NCBI RefSeq assembly: GCF_006704125.1
Contig: NZ_VIGH01000002.1
Coordinates: 528,904-592,903 of the forward strand
DNA: 64,000 nucleotides
Source: Rhodococcus spelaei
GTDB lineage: Bacteria; Actinomycetota; Actinomycetes; Mycobacteriales; Mycobacteriaceae
Reading direction: 5' to 3'
The position numbers and the translations under genes are program-made. How positions within the stretch are numbered: the first letter of the stretch is position 1; each line of letters begins with the position of its first letter. The notes below the pieces were generated by a model. The model had not been told where the DNA came from and made no database searches. It was given only the letters and a program-made list of their open reading frames with translations. Positions 8,602-16,833 of the stretch are shown here, one piece after another.

Positions 8602-9474
8602 TCAGGCGGCGTCCTGCTCGGCGCCCACGGTCTCCGCGGCCAGGTCAACGAGGGTGGACAACTCCTCGGCGATCTCCGGAGCAGGCAACGACAACCCGTT
8701 GAGCGTGTGCACCCGTGCGGCGAGAGTCACACTCGACAGCAGCCAGAGTCCGTCCGCGAGAATGAGATCCGCGGGCCGCAACGGCTCCACCCGACAGCTG
8801 AACCGGTGCGCGCTCGCGGTCTCGTAGAGCGCCTGCTGCGTGGTCCCGGGCAGGATTCCGTGTTCGACGGGCGGGGTGATCAGGGTGCGTCCACGCGAAA
8901 TCAGCACGGTCGACCTCGGCCCCTCGAGGACGAGACCCTCGCTGCTGGTGAAGATCACGTCGTCCACCCCGAGCGAATGGGCGTGTCGCAGCGCCGCCAT
9001 GTTCGTCGCGTAGGACAACGTCTTGGCGCCCAGCAACTGCCACGGCGCCGTCGCCGCGACGTCCACCGAGTAGCCGCGGGCCAGGGTGCACACCGAGATT
9101 CCGTCCCGTCGGGCGCCGGCGACCCGCTCGGCGACCGGGCCGACGGTGAGATAGCCGGTCGGACCGCCGCCGCTCTCGCGGCCGCGACTGAGCACCAGGC
9201 GCATGACGCCCTCGCGGTCGCTGCCCCATTCCTCGAGCGCCAACCCGACCGCGATCCGCCAGTCGTCGAGGTCCGGCACCGGCAGGTCCAACGCCGCCGC
9301 CGACGTACGCAGCCGCGCCAGGTGGAGTTCGATCGTGCACGGGGAGCCGTCGCGAACCAGGACGGTCTCGAAGACCCCGTCGCCGCGCACCGCGGCCAGG
9401 TCGTCTGCGTACAGCAGTGGGACGTCGGGGTCGTGCACGGTGCCGTCCAGGGTCACCAGAACCTGATCAACCAT
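8602..9474 (-). CDS. pabC: aminotransferase class IV, probable aminodeoxychorismate lyase
   Basis: The 290-residue fold-type IV PLP enzyme probably removes pyruvate from 4-amino-4-deoxychorismate to give p-aminobenzoate for folate. The PLP lysine is expected in LLGAKTLSYATN, about residue 150, and the cofactor-phosphate region is GILPGTTQQAL. Branched-chain or D-amino-acid aminotransferases share the fold, so the assignment rests partly on context. It is divergent from ygfZ, the same arrangement as Rv0812/Rv0811c in M. tuberculosis, as I recall it. The gene is transcribed towards cydA, but the cyd promoter lies between them. Confidence 0.8.
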   Translation of the reverse strand: MVDQVLVTLDGTVHDPDVPLLYADDLAAVRGDGVFETVLVRDGSPCTIELHLARLRTSAAALDLPVPDLDDWRIAVGLALEEWGSDREGVMRLVLSRGRESGGGPTGYLTVGPVAERVAGARRDGISVCTLARGYSVDVAATAPWQLLGAKTLSYATNMAALRHAHSLGVDDVIFTSSEGLVLEGPRSTVLISRGRTLITPPVEHGILPGTTQQALYETASAHRFSCRVEPLRPADLILADGLWLLSSVTLAARVHTLNGLSLPAPEIAEELSTLVDLAAETVGAEQDAA

Positions 9475-9544
9475 GACTCCAGCCTATCGACGCCCGGCTT
9501 CGGGGAGTGCGTCGCCGCGCGGGCGCCCCGGCGCGGCCCCCTCC

Positions 9545-9550
9545 TACTAT
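9545..9550 (+). promoter_or_regulatory. -10 box for leaderless ygfZ transcript
   Basis: TACTAT fits the TAnnnT -10 consensus and ends 6 nt before the GTG start of ygfZ at 9557. Transcription starting 7 nt downstream would begin at the GTG itself, giving a leaderless mRNA. No Shine-Dalgarno sequence is present. Confidence 0.5.
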
Positions 9551-9556
9551 GGGAGT

Positions 9557-10684
9557 GTGTCCGATTCGCCGAGCCTCACCCCGAGTCCACTGCTCACCCT
9601 CCCCGGCGCCGTCCCCGCCCCGGACGACTCCCCCGACGCGGGCGTCGCCTGGCATTACGGCGACCCGCTCCGCGAACAACGCAGCGCCCAGACCACCGCG
9701 GCCGTCGTCGACCGCTCGCACCGCTTCGTGCTGTCCATCTCCGGTCCGGAGCGGCTGACCTGGCTGCACACCATCTCCAGTCAGCACGTCGCCGACCTCC
9801 CCGACCGCGCCTCCGCCGAGAACCTCAGCCTCGACGTCAACGGCCGCATCGAACACCACTTCGTGCTCACCGACCTCGACGGCGTCACCTGGATCGACAC
9901 CGAGGCGAGCTACGGACCGGGGCTGCTCGGCTTCCTGCAGAAGATGGTGTTCTGGGCGAAGGCCGAACCGAAGCCCGCCCCCGACATGGCCGTCCTCAGC
10001 CTGCTCGGACCCGACATGCGGCGCCCGAAACTGCTTGCCGCACTTGGCCTGAGCGGACTGCCCGATGTCTACGGCGCGGTCCCGCTCGACGGCGGCGGAT
10101 TCCTGCGCACCATGCCCTGGCCGGACGGCGACGCCTGGGACCTGGTGGTGCCGCGGGACCGGCTCACCCACTGGTTCACCGCGCTCACCGACGCCGGCGC
10201 CGCACCGGCGGGCAGTTGGGCATTCGAGGCGCTGCGCGTCGCGGCCCTGCGCCCACGCATCGGCATCGACACCGACGAGCGCACCATCCCGCACGAGGTG
10301 CACTGGATCGGCGGGGTCGCCGAACACGGGGCCGTGCACCTGGACAAGGGCTGCTACCGCGGCCAGGAGACCGTCGCCCGGGTGCACAACCTCGGCAAGC
10401 CACCCCGGCACCTGGTATTGCTGCACCTGGACGGTTCGGCCGACACCCGACCCGAGCCGGGCGACCCCGTCACCGCCGACGGTCGGGCGGTCGGGCACCT
10501 GGGTACCGTCGTGGATCACCACGAGCTCGGCCCGATCGCGCTCGCCCTGGTCAAACGCACGGTGCCGACCGACACCGCACTGGTGGTCGGCGGCGCGGCC
10601 GCGGCCATCGACCCGGACTCGGTGCCGAGCTACGACGCGGTCCAGCCGGGCCGCGCCGCCGTCGACCGGCTGCGCGGGCGGTGA
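9557..10684 (+). CDS. ygfZ: YgfZ/GcvT-type folate-binding protein
   Basis: The 375-residue homologue of the aminomethyltransferase fold binds tetrahydrofolate and supports iron-sulfur cluster assembly or repair. The diagnostic motif K-G-C-Y-x-G-Q-E appears as DKGCYRGQETVAR in the second half. I chose the GTG at 9557, which sits 6 nt after TACTAT and gives a leaderless gene. A longer frame to 9473 has unconserved, low-quality sequence. The stop overlaps the start of the MOSC gene by 4 nt (GTGA), so it heads a coupled three-gene operon. Divergent pabC supplies a folate link. Confidence 0.88.
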   Translation: MSDSPSLTPSPLLTLPGAVPAPDDSPDAGVAWHYGDPLREQRSAQTTAAVVDRSHRFVLSISGPERLTWLHTISSQHVADLPDRASAENLSLDVNGRIEHHFVLTDLDGVTWIDTEASYGPGLLGFLQKMVFWAKAEPKPAPDMAVLSLLGPDMRRPKLLAALGLSGLPDVYGAVPLDGGGFLRTMPWPDGDAWDLVVPRDRLTHWFTALTDAGAAPAGSWAFEALRVAALRPRIGIDTDERTIPHEVHWIGGVAEHGAVHLDKGCYRGQETVARVHNLGKPPRHLVLLHLDGSADTRPEPGDPVTADGRAVGHLGTVVDHHELGPIALALVKRTVPTDTALVVGGAAAAIDPDSVPSYDAVQPGRAAVDRLRGR

Positions 10685-11349
10685 CCGCCATCGGGCGGGT
10701 CGACGCGGTGTGTGTCGTGCACGCCGAACGCGACAGCGGGACTCGGCGTGTGCGCCGCACCGCCATCGACAAGCGCCCCGCCGACGGACCGGTTCGGGTC
10801 GGACCGCTCGGCCTCGCCGGCGACCACGTGTGCGACACCGAGCACCACGGCGGCCCGTTCAAGGCCGTGTACGCGTACCAGCAGGACGAGGCGGAGCGCT
10901 GGGCGGCCGATCTCGGCCGCGAACTGCCCGCCGGCTGGTTCGGCGAGAACCTGAGGATCAGTGGGATCGCGGCGACCGACGCGGTGATCGGCGAACGGTG
11001 GCTCCTCGGCGACGGCGAGACGGCCACCGAACTCGAGGTGACCGGCCCGCGCACCCCCTGCGGCACCTTCGGCGTGTGGTCCGGGGAGCCGGGCTGGGTC
11101 AAGCGATTCGCCGAACGCGGCGACACCGGCGCCTACCTGCGGGTGGTGCGGCCCGGACAGGTCGCGGCAGGCGACCCGATCCGGCGCGTGCACGTGCCGG
11201 ATCACGGCGTGACGGTCCGGGCCCTGTTCACCGGCCGCGATCCGGAGGCGCTGGTCGCGTTGCTCGCGCAGCAACCCGACCTGTCGCCTACAGTCGCGGA
11301 CAAGGCACGCCGACGGATCGCCGGGCTGAAGGTGCAGGTGGAGTATTGA
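10681..11349 (+). CDS. MOSC domain-containing protein (YiiM-like)
   Basis: The 222-residue MOSC domain protein belongs to a family that binds sulfur-carrying molybdenum cofactor or delivers sulfur. The conserved cysteine lies in GPRTPCGTFG, near residue 120, and WFGENL matches the YiiM subgroup, which acts in reduction of N-hydroxylated compounds. A C-terminal segment with a triad-like helix pair follows. It begins with a GTG overlapping the ygfZ stop and ends overlapping the TTG of the asparaginase gene, so all three are translationally linked. The substrate is unknown. Confidence 0.85.
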   Translation: MTAIGRVDAVCVVHAERDSGTRRVRRTAIDKRPADGPVRVGPLGLAGDHVCDTEHHGGPFKAVYAYQQDEAERWAADLGRELPAGWFGENLRISGIAATDAVIGERWLLGDGETATELEVTGPRTPCGTFGVWSGEPGWVKRFAERGDTGAYLRVVRPGQVAAGDPIRRVHVPDHGVTVRALFTGRDPEALVALLAQQPDLSPTVADKARRRIAGLKVQVEY

Positions 11350-12302
11350 GCGTCGAACTGGTCGAGGTTGTTCGCTCCGGGTTCCGCGAGTGCGTGCACC
11401 GCGGCTCGCTGGTGGTCCTCGACCCCGGCGGTGAGCCCCGGATCGCGCTCGGCGAGGTGCACACCCCCATCTACCCGCGGTCGTCGAGCAAGCCGCTGCA
11501 GGCGGTCGCTGTGCTGCGCAACGGATTCGTCCCCGACGGCAGTCGTGAGATCGCCATCGCGACCGCCTCGCACGAGGGCGAACCCGGACACGTCGCCGTG
11601 GTCGAGGCACTGCTGCGCCGAAACGGGTTGAGCGAGAACGACCTGTTGAGTCCGCCCGCGTTGCCCGCCAACGAGGTCGCCCGGGCCCGACTCCTCGCCT
11701 CCGGAGCCCTCCCCCGTCGCATCTTCATGAACTGCTCCGGCAAGCACTCCGCCATGCTGGCCGCCTGCGCGGCGAACGGATGGCCCCGCGAGAACTACCT
11801 CGACCCGGCACATCCGCTGCAGCGCGCGGTCCTCGAGACGATCGCCGAACTGTCCGGCGAGGCGGAGTACGAACTCGGCATCGACGGCTGCGGGCTGCCG
11901 ATCGTCCCGCTGTCGCTGACGGCGCTGGCGCGGGCGTTCTCGGCCCTCGTGACCGCCAGGCCCGGCACCGCGGAGCGTTCGGTCGCCGACGCGATCCGCG
12001 AACACCCCTGGCTCGTGTCCGGCACCGGCCGGGACGACGTCCGGCTGATGTCCGCGGTTCCCGGGTTGGTGTGCAAGGTCGGCGCCGACGGCGTGCACGC
12101 GGGCGCGCTCCCCGACGGCACTGCGTTCGCGCTGAAGGTCGACGACGGCGCCGAGCGCGCCCGACTGCCGCTGACGGCGGCGTTGCTGCACCGGATCGGG
12201 GTCGACTGGACCGAGGATCTTGCCGAGTTGGCCTCGCCCGCGGTGCTCGGCGGAGACGTCCGAGTGGGCACGATTCGGGCAATTCCGGGCGTGCTGAGAT
12301 AA
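11346..12302 (+). CDS. L-asparaginase II family protein
   Basis: The 318-residue protein matches the asparaginase II family (the thermolabile type found in rhizobia and actinobacteria), which hydrolyses L-asparagine to aspartate and ammonia. Conserved blocks include SSSKPLQA near residue 40, ASHEGEPGHV, and NCSGKHSAML near residue 120. A TTG start at 11346 is required: it overlaps the MOSC stop and is preceded by GGTGGAG. No ATG or GTG fits. A cytoplasmic location is likely because no signal peptide is seen. A hairpin at 12356-12384 follows. Confidence 0.85.
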   Translation: MSVELVEVVRSGFRECVHRGSLVVLDPGGEPRIALGEVHTPIYPRSSSKPLQAVAVLRNGFVPDGSREIAIATASHEGEPGHVAVVEALLRRNGLSENDLLSPPALPANEVARARLLASGALPRRIFMNCSGKHSAMLAACAANGWPRENYLDPAHPLQRAVLETIAELSGEAEYELGIDGCGLPIVPLSLTALARAFSALVTARPGTAERSVADAIREHPWLVSGTGRDDVRLMSAVPGLVCKVGADGVHAGALPDGTAFALKVDDGAERARLPLTAALLHRIGVDWTEDLAELASPAVLGGDVRVGTIRAIPGVLR

Positions 12303-12355
12303 ATCAGACACCCGACGCGGGCAGGGGAGGGAGCGCTCGTCTCGTTCTCACGCTA

Positions 12356-12384
12356 GAGTGTGTGTCAGGAAGAAATACACACTC
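12356..12384. terminator. hairpin between asparaginase and DUF3073 genes
   Basis: Arms GAGTGTGT and ACACACTC (8 bp) enclose a 13-nt loop. It lies 54 nt after the asparaginase stop and 56 nt before the DUF3073 start. It may terminate the ygfZ operon or form the 5' leader of the DUF3073 mRNA. Confidence 0.45.
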
Positions 12385-12440
12385 AAACGGGGCCGCCAAA
12401 AATTCCCAGGCCGCCCCGCGGAAGCGCGAGGGGGTTGGCC

Positions 12441-12647
12441 ATGGGCCGCGGCCGGGCTAAGGCAAAGCAGACCAAGGTTGCACGCGAGCTCAAGTACAGC
12501 TCGCCGTCCACGAACTTCGACAGCCTGCAAAAGGAACTGTCCGGAGGTTCGTCCAGCTCCCACCGGAACGGGGTACTCGCCGACCAGCGTTCCGACGACA
12601 CCGCGTCGCGCTGGGACGACGACGAGAACGACGACTGGCGCCGCTGA
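12441..12647 (+). CDS. DUF3073 family small protein
   Basis: This 68-residue protein starts MGRGRAKAKQTKVARELKY and ends in an acidic tail rich in D, E and W. That is the conserved layout of DUF3073, a family confined to actinobacteria and usually found next to purM. The basic head suggests contact with nucleic acid or ribosomes, but no function is known. The ATG has GAGGGGG about 8 nt upstream. It is convergent with purM and separated from it by two terminators. Confidence 0.9.
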   Translation: MGRGRAKAKQTKVARELKYSSPSTNFDSLQKELSGGSSSSHRNGVLADQRSDDTASRWDDDENDDWRR

Positions 12648-12665
12648 CGCCGGCACTGCACGACG

Positions 12666-12697
12666 AATGAGGGGGAGCCCACCGGCTCCTCCTCATT
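12666..12697 (+). terminator. terminator of the DUF3073 gene
   Basis: Arms of 14 bp (AATGAGGGGGAGCC and GGCTCCTCCTCATT, one mismatch) with a 4-nt loop begin 18 nt after the stop and are followed by TTC. This is a strong Rho-independent type hairpin. Confidence 0.75.
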
Positions 12698-12790
12698 TTC
12701 GCGTGCGCGCACGCGGTGCGCTGCGCCCTCCCCCGGCGCCGCGCACACTCCACAACTGATCCCGCATCTCGGGCGAAGCCACTGACGAGA

Positions 12791-12829
12791 ACGGACCGCC
12801 CAGCGCCGTTGAGGCGCTGAACGGTCCGT
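12791..12829 (-). terminator. terminator of purM
   Basis: ACGGACCG and CAGCGCC pair with GGCGCTG and CGGTCCGT around the loop GTTGA, with a symmetrical 2-nt bulge. It lies about 43 nt beyond the purM stop. A second GC-rich hairpin (12847-12867, GGGCCCC/GGGGCC) sits between them. Confidence 0.65.
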
Positions 12830-12871
12830 CCAGGTGGTCCGAAGGTGCCGGGCCCCGATGGGGCCGGCGGC

Positions 12872-13960
12872 TCAGAAGCGCGGGTGGTCTCCCACGAGCC
12901 GCACGAGGTCCGACCCGTCCTGCTTGTCGGAGGCCTTCGCGACGGTGCCGAGCGTCCAGCAGTCGATGTGCCGGGCGGTCAACACGGCCAGCGCGCGGTC
13001 CACGTCCTCGGGCGCGACGATCGCGACCATGCCGACGCCCATGTTGAACGTCTGCTCCATCTCGAGGCGCTCCACGCGGCCACGCTGCGCGATCATCGCG
13101 AACACCGGTGCCGGGCTCCAGGTGCCGCGGTCGAGCTCGGCCACCAGACCCTTGGGCATGACCCGAGCGAGGTTGTTCGCCAGTCCGCCGCCGGTGACGT
13201 GGCAGAAGGTCCGCACGTCGGTCTCCGCGATCAGCGCAAGGCAGTCCTTGGCGTAGATCTTGGTGGGCTCGAGCAACTCCTCGCCGAGGGTCCGGCCGAA
13301 CTCCTCGACGTGCCCGGTCAGCGACATCCGGTCGATCTCGAGCAAGACCTTGCGGGCCAGCGAGTAACCGTTCGAGTGCAGGCCCGAGGACCCCATCGCG
13401 ATCACCACGTCGCCCGGCCGAACCCGGTCGGGACCGAGCACGGCGTCCGCCTCGACCACGCCGACGCCGGTGGCGGACAGGTCGTAGTCACCGTCGGCCA
13501 TCAGGCCCGGATGTTCGGCGGTCTCGCCGCCGAGCAGCGCGCAGCCCGCGATGATGCAGCCGTCGGCGATGCCCTTGACCAGCTCCGCGACCCGCTCGGG
13601 GACGACGCGTCCGACCGCGATGTAGTCCTGCAGGAACAGCGGCTCGGCACCGCACACGACGAGGTCGTCGACGACCATCGCGACCAGGTCCAGGCCCAGG
13701 GTGTCGTGCTTGTCCATCGCCTGCGCGACGGCGATCTTCGTGCCGACGCCGTCGGTGGAGGCGGCGAGCAGCGGCTCCTTGTATCCGCCCTTGAGCGCGA
13801 ACAGTCCGGCGAAGCCGCCGAGCCCACCCATCACCTCGGGTCGACTGGCCTTCTTCGCGAGCGGCGCGAACAGCTCGACCGCCCGGTCACCCGCGGCGAT
13901 GTCCACCCCCGCCGCAGCGTAGGAGGCGCCGGTGGGGCGGGGGTTCTGGTCCTCGGTCAT
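12872..13960 (-). CDS. purM: phosphoribosylformylglycinamidine cyclo-ligase (AIR synthetase)
   Basis: PurM (362 residues) closes the imidazole ring of FGAM with ATP to give AIR, step five of purine synthesis. Family blocks visible are SYAAAGVDIAAGD near the N terminus, STDGVGTKIAVA, the ALLGGETAEHPG loop and GSSGLHSNGYSL. The ATG at 13960 is in the expected place. It lies 136 bp downstream of purF on the same strand, the usual purF-purM order. Confidence 0.97.
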   Translation of the reverse strand: MTEDQNPRPTGASYAAAGVDIAAGDRAVELFAPLAKKASRPEVMGGLGGFAGLFALKGGYKEPLLAASTDGVGTKIAVAQAMDKHDTLGLDLVAMVVDDLVVCGAEPLFLQDYIAVGRVVPERVAELVKGIADGCIIAGCALLGGETAEHPGLMADGDYDLSATGVGVVEADAVLGPDRVRPGDVVIAMGSSGLHSNGYSLARKVLLEIDRMSLTGHVEEFGRTLGEELLEPTKIYAKDCLALIAETDVRTFCHVTGGGLANNLARVMPKGLVAELDRGTWSPAPVFAMIAQRGRVERLEMEQTFNMGVGMVAIVAPEDVDRALAVLTARHIDCWTLGTVAKASDKQDGSDLVRLVGDHPRF

Positions 13961-14096
13961 CGGGTTTCAAGCTCCAGCTTGTTCTCGCCAGTGCCGTCGA
14001 GCACTGTCTGGTTGGTCTAGATCGTGTGACACACAGGTACGACCCGCAAGTATGCTGCCTCGCGGCCCGGCCGGCTGCCCAATGGGCGACCGAGGC

Positions 14097-15704
14097 CTAC
14101 GGCCGGCTGAGCGCACTCGCGTTGTCGTTGTCCTTCGGCGCGGCCACACCGGCCGTGCTGTCGAGCATTCCCTCGAGCACGTTCTTGCCGATCGAGGTCT
14201 CGCTGGGCAGTGCGATCGGGTAGTTGCCGTCGAAACACGCCGAGCACAGACGCGACGCGGGCTGCTCGGTCGCCGCGATCATGCCGTCGATGGAGACGTA
14301 GCCGAGCGTGTCCGCGCCGATCGACCGGCGCACCCCCTCGAGCATCTCGTCCATGCTGTGGCCGGTCACGCCGCCGGGCTCGCTCGCCCCGGCACCGTTG
14401 GCGATCAGCTCCGCGGGCGACGCGAAGTCGATGCCGTAAAAGCAGGGCCACTTGACCGGCGGGGAGGCGATCCGCACGTGGATCTCGAGCGCCCCCGCCT
14501 CGCGGAGCATCCGGATCAGCGCGCGCTGGGTGTTGCCGCGGACGATGGAGTCGTCCACGACGATCAGCCGCTTGCCGCGGATGACCTCCTTGAGCGGATT
14601 CAGCTTGAGCCGGATACCGAGCTGTCGGATGGTCTGCGACGGCTGGATGAAGGTACGGCCGACGTAAGCGTTCTTCATCAGGCCCTGGCCGTACGGGATG
14701 CCCGAGCCCTGCGCGTAGCCGACTGCGGCCGGAGTGCCAGACTCCGGGACCGGGATCACCAGGTCGCCGTCGACAGGATGCTCCTTGGCCAGCCGTCGAC
14801 CGATCTCCACGCGTGTGGCGTGCACCGAACGACCGCTGATCGTCGAGTCGGGGCGGGCGAGGTAGACGTACTCGAAGACGCAGCCCTTGGGGGTCGGCGC
14901 GGCGAAGCGCGAGGACCGCACACCGTCCGCGTCGATGGCGAGCAGTTCACCGGGCTCGATCTCGCGGACGAACGAGGCGCCCACGATGTCGAGTGCGGCG
15001 GTCTCGCTGGCGACCACCCAGCCGCGGTCGAGCCGGCCGAGGCACAGCGGGCGGACGCCGTGCGGGTCGCGCGCCGCGTACAGGGTGTGCTCGTCCATGA
15101 AGGTGAGGCAGAAGGCGCCGCGCAGCGTCGGCAGCAGATCCATCGCGGCCTGCTCGACGGTCCGGTCGGCGGCCGCGTGCGCGAGCAGGGCACCAACGAT
15201 GTCGGAGTCGGAGGTGGCGCCGCCGGGCCGCTTGTCGTTGATCAGGCCGTACTCGCGAGCCCGCGCGGCGAGTTCCGCGGTGTTCACCAGGTTGCCGTTG
15301 TGGCCGAGGGCGATGCCCGTGCCCGCCGCCGTCGTGCGGAAGATCGGTTGCGCGTTCTCCCACGTCGTGGAACCGGTGGTGGAGTAGCGGCAGTGCCCGA
15401 CGGCGACGTGACCCGGCATCGCGCCGAGAGTCTGCTCGTCGAACACCTGACTGACCAGGCCCAGATCCTTGAACACGAGCACCTGCGAGCCGTCGGCGAC
15501 GGCGATGCCGGCCGCCTCCTGACCGCGGTGCTGCAACGCATACAGGCCGTAGTACGTGAGTTTGGCCACATCCTCGCCGGGAGCCCAGACGCCGAAGACG
15601 CCACACTCCTCGCGGGGCGGCTGCTCGTCCTGGTCGGACAGGCCCGTGGCGGGCGGCGCAGCGAGGAGATTTGGACTGTTGACCGACAATTCGGCTGGAG
15701 TCAC
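14097..15704 (-). CDS. purF: amidophosphoribosyltransferase
   Basis: PurF (535 residues) commits PRPP to purine synthesis by making phosphoribosylamine with glutamine nitrogen. The N-terminal propeptide of 33 residues ends at Cys34 (REEC-GVFG), the glutaminase nucleophile released by self-cleavage. The C-terminal half has the PRPP loop VVDDSIVRGNTQ. The pair LCSACFDGNYP near the end is the Cys pair of the [4Fe-4S] class known from Bacillus. I chose the GTG at 15704 because AAGGGAG lies about 9 nt upstream; longer frames are not conserved-looking. A TAGACT -10 candidate lies upstream. Confidence 0.96.
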   Translation of the reverse strand: MTPAELSVNSPNLLAAPPATGLSDQDEQPPREECGVFGVWAPGEDVAKLTYYGLYALQHRGQEAAGIAVADGSQVLVFKDLGLVSQVFDEQTLGAMPGHVAVGHCRYSTTGSTTWENAQPIFRTTAAGTGIALGHNGNLVNTAELAARAREYGLINDKRPGGATSDSDIVGALLAHAAADRTVEQAAMDLLPTLRGAFCLTFMDEHTLYAARDPHGVRPLCLGRLDRGWVVASETAALDIVGASFVREIEPGELLAIDADGVRSSRFAAPTPKGCVFEYVYLARPDSTISGRSVHATRVEIGRRLAKEHPVDGDLVIPVPESGTPAAVGYAQGSGIPYGQGLMKNAYVGRTFIQPSQTIRQLGIRLKLNPLKEVIRGKRLIVVDDSIVRGNTQRALIRMLREAGALEIHVRIASPPVKWPCFYGIDFASPAELIANGAGASEPGGVTGHSMDEMLEGVRRSIGADTLGYVSIDGMIAATEQPASRLCSACFDGNYPIALPSETSIGKNVLEGMLDSTAGVAAPKDNDNASALSRP

Positions 15705-15810
15705 CGGGGTTGCTCCCTTGGGGATGGGTGTGGGGGGCAAGCCCAGTCTACGGCCCCTCGCGGGATGCTCCGACCACCGGTGTCCGCGGCAGTCCGCACT
15801 GTCACGCGGG

Positions 15811-16197
15811 TCACAGGCGCAGCAGCGGCAACCAGTGCTCGATCTCCGACGCCCTCGTCCCGGACACGGTGAGCGCCCCCGACGCACCGGCCTCGGCGAA
15901 GGTGCGGACCCCGGTCGCCAGCAGCAGCCAGGTGCGCGGGTCGGTCTCGACGACGTTCGGCGGGGTGCCGCGGGTGTGCCGGGGCCCGGCCACGCACTGC
16001 ACCGCGACGAACGGCGGGACGCGGACCTCCACCGACGAACCCGGTGCAATGTTCTCCAGGGTCCGCGCGCTGAGCCGGACCGCCGCGGCCAACTCGGCCC
16101 GGGCGGGTTGGGGGGCGTTCTCGTCGACGAGCCAGTCCCGGACCGCGAGTAGCGCCGACCGTAACTCGGCGGGATCGATCTTGCGTCGCGACGTCAC
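15811..16197 (-). CDS. sterol-carrier-family (SCP-like) small protein
   Basis: This is a 128-residue cytoplasmic protein with no signal or membrane helix. The N-terminal half is helical with charged residues. The second half has a GSSVEVRVPPF strand and an ETDPRTWLLLATG block like that of bacterial SCP-related proteins next to purF (Rv0807 in M. tuberculosis, from memory). Its role is unknown; lipid binding is a family-based guess. Its start overlaps the stop of the CPBP protease gene by 4 nt (ATGA), so these two are co-translated. Confidence 0.7.
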   Translation of the reverse strand: MTSRRKIDPAELRSALLAVRDWLVDENAPQPARAELAAAVRLSARTLENIAPGSSVEVRVPPFVAVQCVAGPRHTRGTPPNVVETDPRTWLLLATGVRTFAEAGASGALTVSGTRASEIEHWLPLLRL

Positions 16198-16832
16198 CGG
16201 GCCAACCTACCGGCCGCCAGGTCCGCGGCTGCCGCCCCGCCCACATTGACCGAAAGATGCAGCAGCGCAGGGGCGATCACGCTGCCGCTACGCGCCCGCA
16301 GGAAGTCGAACAGCAGAGAACTCAGCGCCGTGAACGCGACCGTGCCGAGCACCGAGTCGCCCGCGTCGCGGGCCGGCCGGACATGCCAGAGCCCGAACGC
16401 GACCGCCCCGAGCGCAGCCGCCCCGCGCGGGAAGGCCCGGCGGGCCAGTGCGTACAGCACCGACCGGAACGCCAGTTCCTCCGCGAACACGGTGCCGAAC
16501 GGGATGTGCACGAACACCCACTCGGTCAGGTCGGCGCGGCGCGCCCCCGCGCCCATCCGGGCCCTGGCCGCGGGCACCATGAGCGCGGCCGGGTACGCCG
16601 CGGCGGGGACGCTCGCGGCCACCGCCCCCACGCGCAGCCCCGAACCCACCGACACCCACCCGAGTTCGGCGGCGGACACCCCGCCCGCCACTGCGGCGAC
16701 GCTCAGCCCGACCGCCATTGCCCCGTTCGCCCCCGCCCGCCCGCGCGGCCCGAGTCCGAGCCGCGGCAGGATTGCGTTGTTCCAGCCGACCAGCGCCGCC
16801 GCGGATCCGAGCGCGAGCGCCGCCCGGTTCAT
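16194..16832 (-). CDS. CPBP-family intramembrane metalloprotease
   Basis: The 212-residue membrane protein has about six hydrophobic segments. It carries the family motifs EELAFR (118-123, the EExxxR motif), FGLWHV and ALLHLSVN, which together form the metal-binding and catalytic core of CAAX/bacteriocin-processing (Abi) enzymes. The substrate is unknown; bacterial members process lipopeptides or regulate envelope proteins. It follows the hydrolase gene by 1 bp and overlaps the SCP-like gene, so it is in the middle of a three-gene unit. Confidence 0.85.
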   Translation of the reverse strand: MNRAALALGSAAALVGWNNAILPRLGLGPRGRAGANGAMAVGLSVAAVAGGVSAAELGWVSVGSGLRVGAVAASVPAAAYPAALMVPAARARMGAGARRADLTEWVFVHIPFGTVFAEELAFRSVLYALARRAFPRGAAALGAVAFGLWHVRPARDAGDSVLGTVAFTALSSLLFDFLRARSGSVIAPALLHLSVNVGGAAAADLAAGRLAR

Positions 16833-16833
16833 C

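Noticed and set aside
8707..10680. Long plus-strand frame upstream of the MOSC gene
   Set aside because: Only the part from 10681 is a real gene (MOSC). The rest overlaps pabC antisense and ygfZ in another frame.
12303..12440. CRP-like site (GTGTGT...ACACAC) before DUF3073
   Set aside because: The arms are 13 nt apart and do not fit TGTGA-N6-TCACA; a hairpin is the better reading.
13932..15872. 646-aa plus-strand frame opposite purF
   Set aside because: Antisense shadow of purF with no recognisable domain.
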